Source: Chelydra serpentina (lineage: Eukaryota; Chordata; Testudines; Chelydridae). From it: 64,000 bases of DNA. Positions within the stretch are counted from its first letter, which is position 1; each line of letters starts with the position of its first letter. Positions 32,125 to 45,605 of this stretch are shown one piece after another. Where the stretch lies: assembly GCA_037349315.1 (NCBI GenBank), contig JBAIAC010000059.1, positions 10,070,001 to 10,134,000 on the forward strand, given 5' to 3'. A program made the position numbers and the translations under genes. Under the pieces are notes generated by a model, which worked only from the letters and a program-made list of their open reading frames with translations, was not told the origin of the DNA and did no database searches.

Positions 32125-35100
32125 GTAAGAGCCTAAAACCGTGCTGGGGTGTGTGGGAGATTGACCAGGTCTCCTTTCTGCAGGGGAGATGGAGGCAGAA
32201 ATCTGGTAGGTGACTCTTGCTAAGATTCATTATCTCTGTGCCCTAAGATCCTTCCTCCTCTCTCCTCTGTACAGGAGGGGACAGGGAGTGTGTGTGTTTC
32301 AATGAGCTCCCGGCTTTGTGTGGCTGTGCAGAACAATAGATATTAGCAGCTAGCTGGGAAGGGGGTTGCAGAGGGTCGGGAGAGTGTGGAAGGAGATTCC
32401 TGATGAGCGATCTTCACATTCCCACACTCAGCGGTGTCTTTGTGCCCCTCCGGACACTGGGAACTCTTTGTGTTTTAAGCTATATCCCTCTGTCACTAGT
32501 TCGGATGGATTTTGAGAGGGACTTGGGTAAGAAAGTCTCTCTTCCCCTGGATTTGCTCGTAGTGCGCTGTGCAATGGACAGGGGGCGCTTGTGCACCACT
32601 TTGATTGTGTACATTTCATACTGTGCTTGAGTACTGAAGCTATTTTTCTTCTAGTGTATTGTTTCTTCTCCTCAGATATCGACTGGTTATGTCACCAAAC
32701 CCGCTGTCAGGCTTTTTCTTTTTTAAAGAAAGTAAAAGATATGTTAAGGTTGCCTTTGGGGAAAAAAAGTAAAGCAAGTATTTACTATAAGTTATAAATA
32801 TATTTGCACAAGGATGGAGTGTTGTGTGATCGGGGCACTTAAAAGTAGCGGAGTTTTATTCTTCTCTGGTTTGGAGACATCACTGCCCACGCAGGCCTAG
32901 GTCCTCAGCTGATGTAAATTGCGCTAGCCTCTTCAGTGGAGAGGTGCTAATGTATGCTATCTGAGGATGTGGCCCATAGTTTTAGACTCTAACACTGTTG
33001 CTTCTCAGCCTTGATCCATAGAAGTAAGGACAGCTGTAACAATTCATCTTTTCTCCTCTGTGCTCATTTCACACAGCCTAGCCAGCTGAATATTTGCACA
33101 CATATTATAAAGAGTAGATGAGCCACCTGGCCTTGAATGGAAAAGTTTGTGATCCTTTAGCTCTTCAACTCAATCTATCTTGGGAACTGCTTCAACAGTT
33201 CACTTGGTGGGAAAATCAGATGTGTTTCTCCTGGATTGTTACCAAGTGCTTGCCTCACTAAGGAACAGTAGGTCACCACAACCAAAAGAGTGGCTGCAAA
33301 ATATTACAGGGCTTTCTCATTGTGAGTCCAGTCTTACTACTGAAATGCACTTTTGATCTGTTATCCAGTGCATAGCACAGCTTGTGCAGAACATGTCAAT
33401 AATAATGTTGAAATAACACAATGTTTAGCTGTAGTCCTCTTTTTTTTTTTATTATCACATGGGATTTTGGGGGGATTGTTCTCCTTATGTCTAGTTCAGA
33501 ACAGTCTCTCGTTATTTGAGTGTATACTGTATAGCCAATGATTAAATCATCCAATAATATCCACCTAGAGTGGTCAAAATGGATGGAAAATAAAGCCTGA
33601 CAGTGTGTTTTGATTTTTCAAGATTAACATATAGTCAGTGTGTGGAGATATTCCTAACCTAGACTAGGAATGGCAGGATCTCAGATTTAAGAATAGTATT
33701 GAGCTGGTGATGTATGTAATTGAGGTGTCGTCATTTGTTTTACATGTTGATTATCAGGCTACAAATCAGATCAGAATTTTCTATTAGTTGGCAGGTTGAA
33801 TAGTGGCAATGGCTTTAATCACATTAATTATTAAAATTCCTTTAGTTTTGAGACTTCAGGAAATTATTGCTGTTATTTAAAGGAAAACTGCAATTCATTA
33901 AAACATGATAATCCCTTTGTCAAGTTAACAAAACATGTATGTTGACAATGATTTTTTTTTAAATGGATAAATTTCATATATTAATAGGAATGACTAAAGT
34001 AGCAGGAAGCTGCCATACTCGCTTGTATGCTGACATAGGGCCCAGTTCTCTCATCTGGAAATTGCACTGTTAGCTCCCTTTAGCTGTCTATTATTTACTT
34101 AGCTATGTATGGGATCAATTGTGCCTTTCGGGCTGGTGGCATGTTAAAGTGGTCTCTCTTCAGTGGGTGTTCCAGGAGACATTGTCTCCCAGGCACACAG
34201 GGGAGCATGGATGCTGCTTCACATCTTAAAGTTGTACAGCATGCGCTCTACTCCTCTGCTAGCCAGCTGCTGTGCAGAGGTGGGGAAGGATCATGGTCTT
34301 GTTTTCTCCCCACTTCTTTTAGGGTGGCTAGTGCCATTAGCCATGAGACAATGGTGGTTGTCTTAGCGTAATCATTGCAATTGTGCTAGGATGGGACACA
34401 AGGAGAGAGGTTCCCTTTATCCTTCTCCACCTTTGTGTATGCATGCAGAGTCCAGTCTCAATCTGTTCCTAGGAAATTAGAACTAATCACTACAATTTTC
34501 CTTTAAATGAGTGACTTTTAAAATGTAAAGTATCTTTTTTAAAGGACCTCTTATTAGTGGTGACCCTGTACACCATTGTGTAATCTGTGGACTTTAATGT
34601 GCCATGCCAATTTATCCTGGGTTGAGAAGCCTTGCCAAGGCCTTGATGGAATAGCATGATTTTACTGTTTAATTGTGTTCCATAAACATCTAAGACCCAC
34701 GGGGAAGAATCATTGGGGCGGCTGGGCCTCCTTTTTTAATTGCTGGTTAAATAAATGTTGCCAGTTTAAAAAAAAAAGTTGCATAGGATCTGTGAGTGAC
34801 TGGAACTGCTGAAGTATGTTTAGCAAGTTGAACTATTTTTAGGGTTGGGGTATTTGAAGAAATGAGGCTAACCCCTTATAAAGAGGTCATCTTTCTGTGC
34901 ATTGAAGAGCCTGCTGTTTAACTGTAAAGCATAGCTGAATTTCCTGCAGTTGTGTAAAGCAAAAGAACTTGCATTGTATTTTTTCATTTGATTAGGGGAG
35001 AAAGGATAGGCTTTTCGTTAATGCACATGGGTGGGAGTAAGGGGACCTGAGTTCTATTTCTGGCTGCACTGAAGATTTTCTGTGTGGCTTCTGTAAGAAG

Positions 35101-36642
35101 CGTAATCTTGGTGGGCCTAATTCACCCCTTGAGGAAAGAGCATGACTCCACTGAAGTCCTCAAAAGAATGTACGGCAGGAGGGGCTTGGTACTTCAGATA
35201 CTGAACATCTTCTGTGAGGTACTGAGCACCCTTCAGTTGAGGATGAACCCTACTTCAGGGGAAGTGTGGCTGTCCTATACTGGTTTAAAGTGTGTGATCA
35301 TGTCCCTCTCTAGTGCATGGCCCCAGTGACTATAACACCCTCCAATTTATTCACAGCTAACTAAAGGAGCAAGTATAAAATTCGCATAGGTTCCTAAGTG
35401 ATTTAGGTGCCTAAATCCCATTTTCAGAAGTGACCTAGGCATTTAGAGCTTAGATCCTCAAAGGTATTTAGAGGTCTAACTCCCATTGATTTCAAGTGAA
35501 GGTAGGTGCCTAAATACCTTTGGAGAATCTGGGCTTTAGGAGCCTAAGTCTAATTGGAAAATCAGTAGGATGTAGGCTCTGAAGTGCCTAAGTCACTTTT
35601 GAAAATGCATGACTGGGGTACCTTAGTCACTTAGGAGCTTTTGACAATTTTACCTTTGCTACTAAATTCCATGGGAGAAGCACTTGCTTTTGGTGGTAAA
35701 GCTCATGGGTTTGCTCTCTGCTGATGACTGTGGTGTCTCTGTGTATGTGATCATGGTTCATTACACTCAGCATCTTGTGGGTTAGGCCTTTTTTTTAAGG
35801 GGGCAGGAGTGGGACAAAGCTCCTTGGTCTTACTATGCTTTTAGAACTTCCCATATGATCACTGAGCCAAATCAGGTTTCAAACCAAGCTTCTTCAGTAA
35901 GTCTTGTCCAACACAAGCAAAACCAAATTCATTTTACTTTACAAGTTACTTCATTTCTTCATGCCAAATGCCCTATGTGTTAGTTTTGTCTCTCGGTTGT
36001 ACAGTGTATGTAACTATTGCTTTTAATTTATTTTGGTCTGCAATTGGGGTTTGGTTGGCAGTGCAGATACTGACAAGTTTGGGGAACTGAAACCAAATAT
36101 TTACATTCTCAGTTTGGCCCAGTTCTTGAGCTTGTAAATGCTCCCAGTCACATTAAACTTCAGAAAGGTTATGGGAGACCTTGCCAATCTCTGCAGAACA
36201 ACCCCCTCCCTCCTGCCCTCTCTGACCTGAACTTTCCTGTTTGGGAAGGATTTTGGATGCATTTTTTGGACACAGCTACCTGCTGAGACTTGACGCTCAG
36301 CATGCTCACCGCAATTTGATTGTCAGCAGTTCTTTTCCCACATCTTGTTCCCTTTACACATGGCATTTTTGAAAACTGCCAAAGCTTGCCTAATTGACCT
36401 CCATGGTGACTGAAATCCTGCTCATAGACGAGGTGCAGCATAGGTTCTAGGAATGCAAGCTTCCCTATATTGCCTTATGCCTCAATCCTAACCCACAGGG
36501 ACCACCTCTAGGTTAGTTCAGTTTCAATTTGAATTCAATCCTTGGCTTCTCTGGTAAAACTTCAAACAAGGAACAATTGGTACCAACTGTGATGTTGATT
36601 TTTTTTTTTTTTTAATGTTGAACTTTATTATTATTTGGTTAG
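32125..36642. other. Gene-free stretch
   Basis: No supported exon. It holds degraded repeats, including a partly repetitive block at 35385-35655 in which CCTAA(A)TC(A)CTTTTGAAAAT-like phrases recur. It is probably intronic if the 32.1-kb donor is real. Confidence 0.5.
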
Positions 36643-38088
36643 TGTCAAGGCTAATTCCCCACTCTGGCACTTCGAGTGCAGAAGGTAGGGGCCCGTAAGG
36701 ATTCTAAAAATTAATACTGGCCACTCCAGGCTTGTATTAAACTCCCAAGGTTACAGCTTTTCTCTGACCTTGGATTGGTAGATGCTGCCACCACCCAAGT
36801 GCAAATCCCCTTTGAGAGCCCAGGAAACAGGGCCGGCGCGTCCACTAGGCGACCCTAGGCAGTCGCCTAGGGCGCCAGGAGCTGGGGGGCGGCTGGCCGC
36901 AGCTGCCTCCCGGCTCCGCGGCTGAGCCAGGAGCCGGGAGGGCGCTTGGCCGCGGCTGCCTCTCGGCTCTGCGGCTGAGCCAGGAGCCGGGGTGGGGGGC
37001 GACTGACTGCAGCTGCCGCCCGCCACCCAGCTCCGCAACTGAGCCGGGAGCCGCGGAGGGCGCCTGGCCATGGCTGCCGCCCAGCTCCGCAGCTCAGCTG
37101 GGAGCCGGGGGGGGGCACCGCGGGCAGGGGGAGGCTGCCGGGCGGGGGTCTGATCTGCCGGGGGGGTGGTGTTAGATTGGGGGGGCACAGGGGGGTGGAT
37201 TGCCGCAGGGGGTGGATTGGCTGCGGAGGGGGGGGCGTGTTAGCTGTGGGGGCAGTGTTAGCTGGGGCGGGGGAGGTGCAGGGTTGGTGCAAGGAAGTTT
37301 CGCCTAGGGCGCGAAACTTCCTTGCATCGGCCCTGCCCGGAAGGCACACTTGGGAATTCCTTCCTGTGGGGTACCCTCAGGCCCTTTCACCCCCCTTCTG
37401 GGGAAGAGCTGAGAAAGAGGGGGGGGTGGGAAAGGGAAATCAGCTGTTGCCACCAGCTAATTAAACAACGTGCACAAACCTCTTAAGACACAAAAATCCA
37501 ATTCTGTTCTTAAAAAAGATGTATTTTCTTCCTTTTTTAAAAAAAAATGTATCTGGAAACTCAGCTATTGCTAGATTTTTAAAAGAATAACTACAAAGAT
37601 TAAGCACCAATAATAGCTTTCTTGGGTCCCACTTAAAGGTTACAAGCAAAACAAAAGCACCAAGGGCTAGCACAGAGGAGTCCATAAGCCATAAAGAAAT
37701 AAGAAGAGATAAACCTAATCATGTCTTCCTAGACATTTCCTGATCTCCTTACATATCTGGGGTTTCAAATGAGTAGTTTTCAGGTATGGTACTAAGGATT
37801 TTTCATACCTGGCCCTAAGCTTCTTACAGCATAACTGCTGCCCTGTCTGCCTCTCCCCGGGAAAACAACAGACAGAGAAAAGGGAGTCGTTTTAATTTTT
37901 AAAAGTTCTAGCCTTCCCATTGGCTCTTTTGGCCAGGTGCCCACTCATTTCCTTTTACCTATGCATAACAGTGAGACTTTTTAACCCTTTACAGGTGGAG
38001 CAATTAGAGAACAGCTACTTAGGGATTGTATAGCTGCTGGCTGGGTGTCCATAAAAAGGAGCAACCCCCTGCCCCTTCATTTATCACA
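36643..38088 (-). mobile_element. Solo LTR, copy B, split by a hAT element
   Basis: Reads TGTCAAGGC...TTATCACA on +, the reverse complement of copy A at 17855-18597 across most of its length. Without the inserted hAT element it is about 930 bp and keeps some 200 bp missing from copy A. The flanking 5-mers (GTTAG/GTGTG) do not match well, so its target duplication has decayed or its ends are slightly off. Confidence 0.7.
36828..37335. mobile_element. hAT-like MITE with palindromic ends, copy 1
   Basis: Starts CAGGGCCGGCGCG and ends GCATCGGCCCTG, with degenerate duplications CCAGGAAA / CCCGGAAG (6 of 8). Hairpins lie just inside both ends, e.g. TGCAAGGAAGTTTCG / CGAAACTTCCTTGCA at 37288-37302 and 37312-37326. 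The interior is an irregular GC-rich repeat (GGCTCCGCGGCTGAGCC). Same family as 62442-62911. Confidence 0.8.
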
Positions 38089-38168
38089 GTGTGTATGTTT
38101 TTTTGGGGTATGTACTGGATGCTTCACAAACACATATAAAGACCTGCCCTTACGTGGTTTAAATTGAA

Positions 38169-38554
38169 CATGAGGTCATGGGCAGCTGGCAAACCGGCTG
38201 TTGGGGAAGGCTAGCGCCTCCCACTCCCTTTCAGTCCCCACTCCCCCACAGGAGCCCAGAGCACCCCCACTATGGCCGCCAGCCCCCCCCCCCCCCCCTG
38301 TCCTGGGCTGCCTGAGCTCCCCCAGCCCTGGAGTGCCAGGCGTCTGGGTGGTGCAGATGCAGAGCCCCTGGGCGACGCAGTCCCAGCACCCCAGTGCCAG
38401 GTAGGTGGCGTGGCCCCAGCCAGCCTGGGCCACAGAAGAGCAGGAAGTGCAGGAGAGTGTCTGGGGGTGGAGTGTGGGTGGGACCACACCAGGCTTTTTG
38501 GGGAGGCTCAGTCCCCCCTGGCCTGTGATAGTCACCGCCCATGCATGAGGTCAT
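38169..38554. mobile_element. Insertion flanked by 11-bp direct repeats
   Basis: CATGAGGTCAT occurs at 38169-38179 and 38544-38554. Between lie 364 GC-rich bases with a C run at about 38284-38299. The first and last bases, GGGC and GCCCATG, are inverted. The class is unknown. Confidence 0.5.
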
Positions 38555-41500
38555 AAATAGTGCATCTGTGGTCAGGAAGGGGAGTAGAGTTGGCAACCTC
38601 ACTCAAGGATTGTCCAGAAGCCTCCAGGAATTAAAGCTTAATCTTTAATTAAAGATTATGTCATGTGATGAAACCTCTGGGAATACATCCAACCAAAACT
38701 GGCAACCCTAATAGGGGAGAGGAAACACAAGAATGACAGCAATTGGATTACATTGTTGCTCATTACTGTATTTGCTGAGCTTGATGGTTCTGTTCCCTTG
38801 TTTGTTACATTCTCCCACTCCTTTGCTTCTTGTAGGTGAGGGGGCAGAAATGAAGTTTGGGGAGGGATTTGAATGAGGTGGATACTTGTTCATGAAGAAC
38901 TGGATATAAGCCATCAATTCATTTCAAGTAGGACACCAAACACCCCTCAGATTCTGATAACAACTCTATTATTACTAGAGACAGTGTGAGCCATAAAGTG
39001 TGGATCTGCATTTTTGTTTGTAACTTCCCAAACTTTAGAGGTTTTTGGATTTGGTACAGTCCTTTATAGAAATGGCAAGCTCAGACCTGAGTCCAAACTA
39101 CCCTATTTCACAGATTGATTCAGGCCCATCTCTAGCGATTGCTGATCACAGCTGGATTTGAACTGGTAGGTTAGAGACAAAAAAGGCTTGACATTTCGAG
39201 GCATATATTATTTCAGTTGAGGTACATGCATCTATCTCAAGCAAGGAGAAATGGTGTAAAAATGAAGACATGCTTGTCTGAGGTCAATGCCACTTCAGAG
39301 AGCCCATAAACTACAGCCATGCAGCTGAGACTTAAATGGATTATGTGTAAACAGAAATGTTCTTCCTGACAGATGGAGGGCACAGCACAGTCATTTTTTG
39401 TTAGAACTGCAGCCGCCCACAAAAGAAATGGGATGCCGTTTAAGTTCAAATGCATGTCACTTAACGTTTATTTAAAGCTGAGATTTTAAAATGCCTGGTG
39501 TGTGGACATTTAATGCTAGTGCTGGTGCCAACACAGGAAACCGGGTCTTTGAGTTTAAGCATTTAGCATTATTCCCTAACTCCCATGGTATTAAAAATAC
39601 CCATTGTGTAAAGCTCTGTTACTGTTTATTCATTTCAGTATTTTGACAGAGTCACCACACTGAATTAATAGTTTGCATTTTTTTCCCTAAAAAAGGATTA
39701 GTTGTCTTCATGGAACATCACAGTCACAGAAGGCGACAGATGCAAACTGACTAGCATCATACAAAATGCCCTATTCTGTCTGGCATTCTAAGTGACTTAG
39801 CACAAAGTTCTAAATATTTGACGCAAGTTGCCGGGGAAGATCATTTCTTGCTCTCTTAGACTCTTCTTGTGATCAACACACATTTAAGGGGAGAATTTTG
39901 TGAAGTTCTGTAGGCAAACTTTCCAGATGAGCACTCCCTGCATTGTTCTGAAAAATGCTTCATGTCAAGGGATGTAACTGGCAAAATGTCTCTTGACATT
40001 TTTTTAATACCACACTGTTACTTTTTTAAGGGAGTTAAAATGGTTCTTACAAGACAGGGTAAAATGAATGAAAAGTTCCAATGATTTTGAACTTTTGTTC
40101 TGGTGGAAGCGCTTAGAGTTGAGGTCACTTTAAAAATAACAGTAGCTGTTCCAATGTCCTGGTTTTTGTACATGCTCTAGAGAAAAGTGGGTCATTCAGA
40201 GTCTGCGTATGTGTGTGGAAATGCTCATTTGGGGTTATGAAACTAAATGTTGGGGGGATTTCTGGTGTCTGATCTCGTTGTTCTGCTCTAGGTCTAAAAG
40301 CTGCTGTCATTTATCATTCCATTGATCAAGAATATCTCTTTCAAGTTATGTCAGGTCAGCTGAGGCTTGAAGCGCTGGGACAATGAAGTTGCTTCCCAAA
40401 TCTCCTGTGTGACAGTAGAAATCACTGTCTTTGAATCGTCAGACATGGTGATTTCCACTGCCAGGGAGCAGATTTGAGAGCAATTTCACTGCAGTGTGTA
40501 CTTACCTCATAAAGATTTAGTGTATTAGATGTGTTGACCTTGGTTTGTGGACAGTGAGTTTGGGTGGGATGGGAAACAATGCCTGTGTAAGAAATGCACA
40601 ATTCAGAAAGGAGGTGAGATCCAACTGATAAGGGGCATTGGTAGGGCTGAAAGGAAATTATAGGAAAAAAGCTTTAAAATGGTCTAAAAAAATCACAAAT
40701 TACCCAGGTTTTATGTGGCTGTTTACTTAACTAATAGAATCCTTACAACCACTACCATGGCATCTGCTGCCTGCAAATACACCGTATGAGCCTCCATGTT
40801 TGTGTGCTTATTTCTTTTTCAGTATATTACAGATTTGCCCATCACCCTATCTCCAGAAGAATTGGGTGAATAATATTCATTAATTATTTCATTTCTTCTT
40901 GCAATATTTTTCTCACAAATGATTCCACAAATATTTTTTTCACTGTTTGCCCAGCTCTGGCCTCTGGCTAATGGACAAGTCCAAATCAGACCAAACTGAA
41001 TGCAATTAAAACTAACAAAACAGACTGTTCTCCTGACACATACCCCATCCCACCCTGAATAGACAGACAAGCTTTATGCTATGCCTGAGGGTTGGCGAAC
41101 AAGGGCTTTGATGGGCCAATGAGAGACATGAATTCTAGAGCCAAGGGACCTCTGGTGAAAATGCTGGAGCCCCAGACCCTTCCATTTAAACATAACTGTG
41201 CATTGGCTGAACTCAAGTGTTGTGGTGCTGCATGGGGCGAAAAAAGGTCTAGATCTAGGTCAGGTAGCTAGGTCCCAAAGCACAGAGGGCTTAAAAACAC
41301 TAACAATACCCTGAATTGCTCTTAGAAGCATATATGAAACCAGGGCAGTCTCTGGAACACTCCTATGCTGTCTCCTGCGAATCTCACCAAGAGATTGGGC
41401 TGCCAGGTCGTGTACCATTTGACGCTTCCAACAGGGTTTTTAAGGGTAGCCCCCTCTGGAGTGTATCACAGTAATCCTGCCCCATGTTGTGTTGATGAAC

Positions 41501-44500
41501 AAGATTGTTGTCTCTTGAGCTGCTATGTTTTTCCTGAGAGAGAGGGCGTAAAGAATTTTTTAAAATTTCCCTTTTTAAAAAAAAATTCAGGATTGTGCCT
41601 GGCACAAAGAAAAAGTTATGGTTGACAATGAAAAATAGTCAATGTTACAGTATTTTCCATACACTTATCTGTTGCTGCTCTGAGAGTAGAGCAAAATTGT
41701 TTCCACTAGCACTGATGGTTTAGTATAGTCTCAGACTGAGTGACCTATATGACCTCCAAGGTCTTGGATATATATCAGGTGGGTTATAGAAATTACTTTC
41801 TTCTCCATTTTCCTGCCTCTACTTTTCCTTCCAGGCATCTCATGATGTTCTCGACTGGCAGACTTTTTGCTGTTTTCCTGTAAAGCGAAGGGTTTGTTTG
41901 GAAGGTCCTGCTGCTCAGGAACTGGCATGGTCACAGTATCTGAGGAATTTTCTTTGTCCCTCCTCAGTCCAGCTCAGGGCACAGTTGCTGTTTCTTACTG
42001 GGTAGTTCATCAGTGTACAAACTGAGGAATTGTCAGAGTCCAGGATAATGCCTGTGTAGATAGCTTGCCATTGGGTGCAGTCTGATGCATTCCAAAGTCA
42101 AAAGTGTTGCTCTTCATAGAATCTCTTTGAGCCGGGGATAAAGGCAGGAGGGATTCCACAGGAGTGGTTTAAAGCTAAACAAGCCCCAGGTCCAACAAAA
42201 CATTAGGGCTCTCTGTACAGGCTGTTCTTTTTAGCCTTTCTGCGTGGCCTCTTGTCTCCCTCCCTCCTTTCAGTCCTTTGATTTCCCCCTCACCATTCTA
42301 TACCCAGACAGCAGGCTTTAACAAACTTTGTGTCACTGCCTCCTGCGGCACTGCCTTTGGCTCTGGAGCTGCTGCACATGTGGGACCTGTGTCCCAGGGA
42401 TCCGACTTAAACTTATCCTTGTTTAACAGTATCTAAGAGGGGGATAAATGGAACCAAAAGCAGGGAAATTGCCCCATCCACCTATGAACACTGAATTTAG
42501 TAATCCTTGATTTACACTCTCCAGTTCCAGATATTTGGACAGGCCAGCAACATAGCACAACCCTTTAATATTATTTGTAGTGAGAAAATTAGCACTGGTG
42601 TCATGTCCTTCTGCTCCCACTTAGTGTACTGTAAAGCATGAATGACCTGTTGCTTCACATGATAAACTGGTGGTTAGTGTGGGCTTGCTGAGGTACTCTG
42701 TAGGTAAAGCATTTCAGTGGTTATAGGATACTTGAGAGAGAGAGAGAGCACGAGAGAGAGCTGTAAGTAAGGTCACAACCACATGGCCATTTTTCTAGTG
42801 TTCATAATCCTGCTTGGCGCTTCATGCTTACTGGAAGGCCAGGAGAAATATCAGACTGTAAATTGAACATTGAAGCCAGTGTCACAAGAGAGTAAGTCAG
42901 GAGTCAGCATGAAGTCTGGGTTTGCTTGCCAATGAGTTCCCTCACAGATACTCAACTTGCGAGTTAGAGGGAGCTAGCAGGGAAGCTGGTGAAGTGGAAT
43001 TAAGACATTGTCTCCCAAATGAAACCACGAGAGAACCAGGAAATCTGAAGACACTGTGCTCTGGAACCATCTGAACCTTGATGTGGGGGGAAACAACACT
43101 GAGTGAGGGAGAAATGTTGAGAGAAATGCTTGTCCATCTCTCAGCCTCCAAGAGAGAATACATCCTAGAAAGGACATGGGTATGTGGTTGGGGGCAGGGG
43201 GAGAGGGGAAAACAGACTGGAGGATGTTTGTGCACAGTAATAAGTCTGCGAATAGAAACATTGCTCCTCTAGTCTGGTCTCTAATTATTGCAATCTATAA
43301 GAGAGCCTGGAGAATTTACCTTTTCACTAAGGGGGAAATGGAATGAATTATTTTGTGAAGTTTAACTGTTAACCAGTTTGAATCCCTTTAAGCAGTGTAC
43401 ATAATAATGTACATATAGCATGGGCTGGACAATTTGTGCACAGAGACGCTGGAGCGGATTCTGATCGCCGTCACACTAATGTAAATCTTGAGTAACTCTG
43501 AGTTGCTGCAGATTCTCAGAGGTGTAACTGAGAACAGAAGCTGCCTTGCTATTTGTTGGAAGTATTTACGTATGTGTCTCCTACATAGAGCTCTCTGCAC
43601 CTGAGTTCCTGGGCTGCAGCTTATTGGGAAAGTGCTCACAGAGCAAAAAGTGCAGTGACACATACATAAGATAAAACTCTGCATTAAGTTTTGGGGAATC
43701 AGCCTGTGTATAATGACAAAACACCAGAATTTCAGGGCTGGGCAGCCAATACCTACTGCCTTTGGCTTGAACTAGCATCTCTGTTTCCCTCTCCCGTACG
43801 CGGTAGAGGAATAAGTTGGCAACCACTGCTGCTGTCCCAGCCTAGATAAACATAGGCTGGAGGGCACCTGGGGAAAGACCACACAAGGTCAGCATGATTT
43901 GGACCATGTGATTATCACAGAATAAAGATGGGGGCTACCCAGCTGCTGCCCAGGACTCAACACTTCACTAACTTCATTATGTACAGTTTCTTTCCATATT
44001 GTTTTTAGGCTCAGCAGTGTGCTCTTTTTCCATTTAGCAAAAGAGTAAAAGGAGAGTATCTTTCCAGATATTTGCAAGAGAGATTTTTATGGAGGCCTAG
44101 TATGACCTTGAATAGTCTTTAGATGTTCGGTTTGAGACTGATCCAAAACCCTTTGACGTCAATGGGAGTCTTTTTGCTGGATCAGGCCCTTTAAGAATAA
44201 CAAAGGGATTTACTTCCACAGGTAAATCTCAAACACTGAAAAGCTATAGGTCCTACCATTGGACATGATATTCCTACTCCAACAGGCAGGACCTAGGTCT
44301 AAAAGGGATACATTATTTTCATCTCTGGACTTATTTGAATTTTATAACCCTTACATTTAGGGTCTCAAAAATAGGTTGGATGGGAGTAGGGTAAATGATA
44401 GAGAAAATGAAATAGCAATAATATGTTGCCAATTATAGTGTCTTACATCACAGCACTTTATAAAACATTCATTAATTAAAGCATCACAACACCTCTGTGT

Positions 44501-45414
44501 AGGAAAGTATCATTATCCGAACTCTCTACATAGCCCTAACTTGGCTAGGTCCCATTTACGTAGAAGACCACCTCTCAGTGTCTGAGTTATCATACGATCC
44601 ATAGACATCTGGAATGCTGCAGCCAATAGCGAGATTTTCAAAGCTACCTAGGAGACCTGGATACTAAGCTCCTATTAAAGTCAATGGGAATTTGGTGTCT
44701 AAATTGACTAGATAAACTGAGATTTTTAAATCAAAGTGAGACTCACCCATAGAGTTCCTAGATGTGAGCCGGGCTCCTCTTTTCAGGAAGAAGATTAATT
44801 AGAGTGAGTATTAAAAGCAAAAGTCATGATTTAGTTTTTAGTCTTTAACCTAATCCCCAACTCTTCATGTCGCCCTGTACTCAATTATTTGCTCAGTAAT
44901 TTATTGTTCTGCTTTGCAGTTAAAAAATATTTGCTTTCCTGTATAAATCTTTTCTGGAGCAGAAACTTGCATATTGCTTCAAGCAGCTTTAGCCTAAAGA
45001 AGCTCTTTCTTTGTTATAAATATTTATCCCAAGACCCACATTTAAATCAGAAGAAAACAGCTTTGTTTTGTTTTGTTTTGTTTTGTGTTTCAATGTCTTC
45101 ATTCTCTAATCCATCTGATTTCCCCGCGGTGTGAATGCTCACCCAGAAAGAACAGTTAGGTTCCTTTGGCAGTAAGGACACATTTTTTCCTAAAAGCAGA
45201 AGTTATCTATTGCATTGTCCTTAAAAAGATACAAACCATGGGAAGTGAATATTAGGAAGTGACTTAAATTTCATTCAGGATGTATTTATACTATGAATTA
45301 GACTCCTTTCAATATCTTTGCCCCTTGATACAAAGACAACATATTTTTGTTAAGCTCTGTATTTCTAAAAAATGAAATCTTACCCCCTGTGTTTGTTAAA
45401 CTAACAAAGGAAAT
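38555..45414. other. Gene-free stretch
   Basis: No exon with splice context or recognisable domain on either strand. A degraded inverted repeat with GTTGGCAACC and GGCAACCCTAA ends lies at about 38588-38715, and a GA-rich microsatellite at 42734-42765. MIR-like 3' sequence is visible near 44440-44520. Otherwise AT-rich unique-looking sequence. Confidence 0.5.
45062..45086 (+). repeat. (TTTTG)n microsatellite
   Basis: Five near-perfect TTTTG units. Confidence 0.8.
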
Positions 45415-45605
45415 TCAGTGGGAAGGGCACCAGACTGGGAATCTCCTGGGTTCTGTTCCCTGCTCTGCCATTGACTCACTGTGAGGCTTTGGGCAAGTCA
45501 TTTAACTTCCCCGTGCCTCAGTTTCACTCCTGTAAAATGGGGACAAGAGTGCTTAGCCTCTTTTTTTGTAAAATCATTTTGAGATCTACAAATAAAGCAC
45601 CGTGG
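45415..45605 (+). repeat. MIR-type SINE, well preserved
   Basis: GGGCACCAGACTGGGAATC...CCCTGCTCTGCCATTGACTCACTGTGAGGCTTTGGGCAAGTCATTTAACTTCC...CAGTTTCACTCCTGTAAAATGGGG, then an AAATAAAGC tail. This is the clearest CORE-SINE copy in the window. Confidence 0.75.

Noticed and set aside
36751..37464. Pro/Arg-rich ORFs of 95-160 codons
   Set aside because: They lie in the GC-rich interior of a MITE and span its borders.
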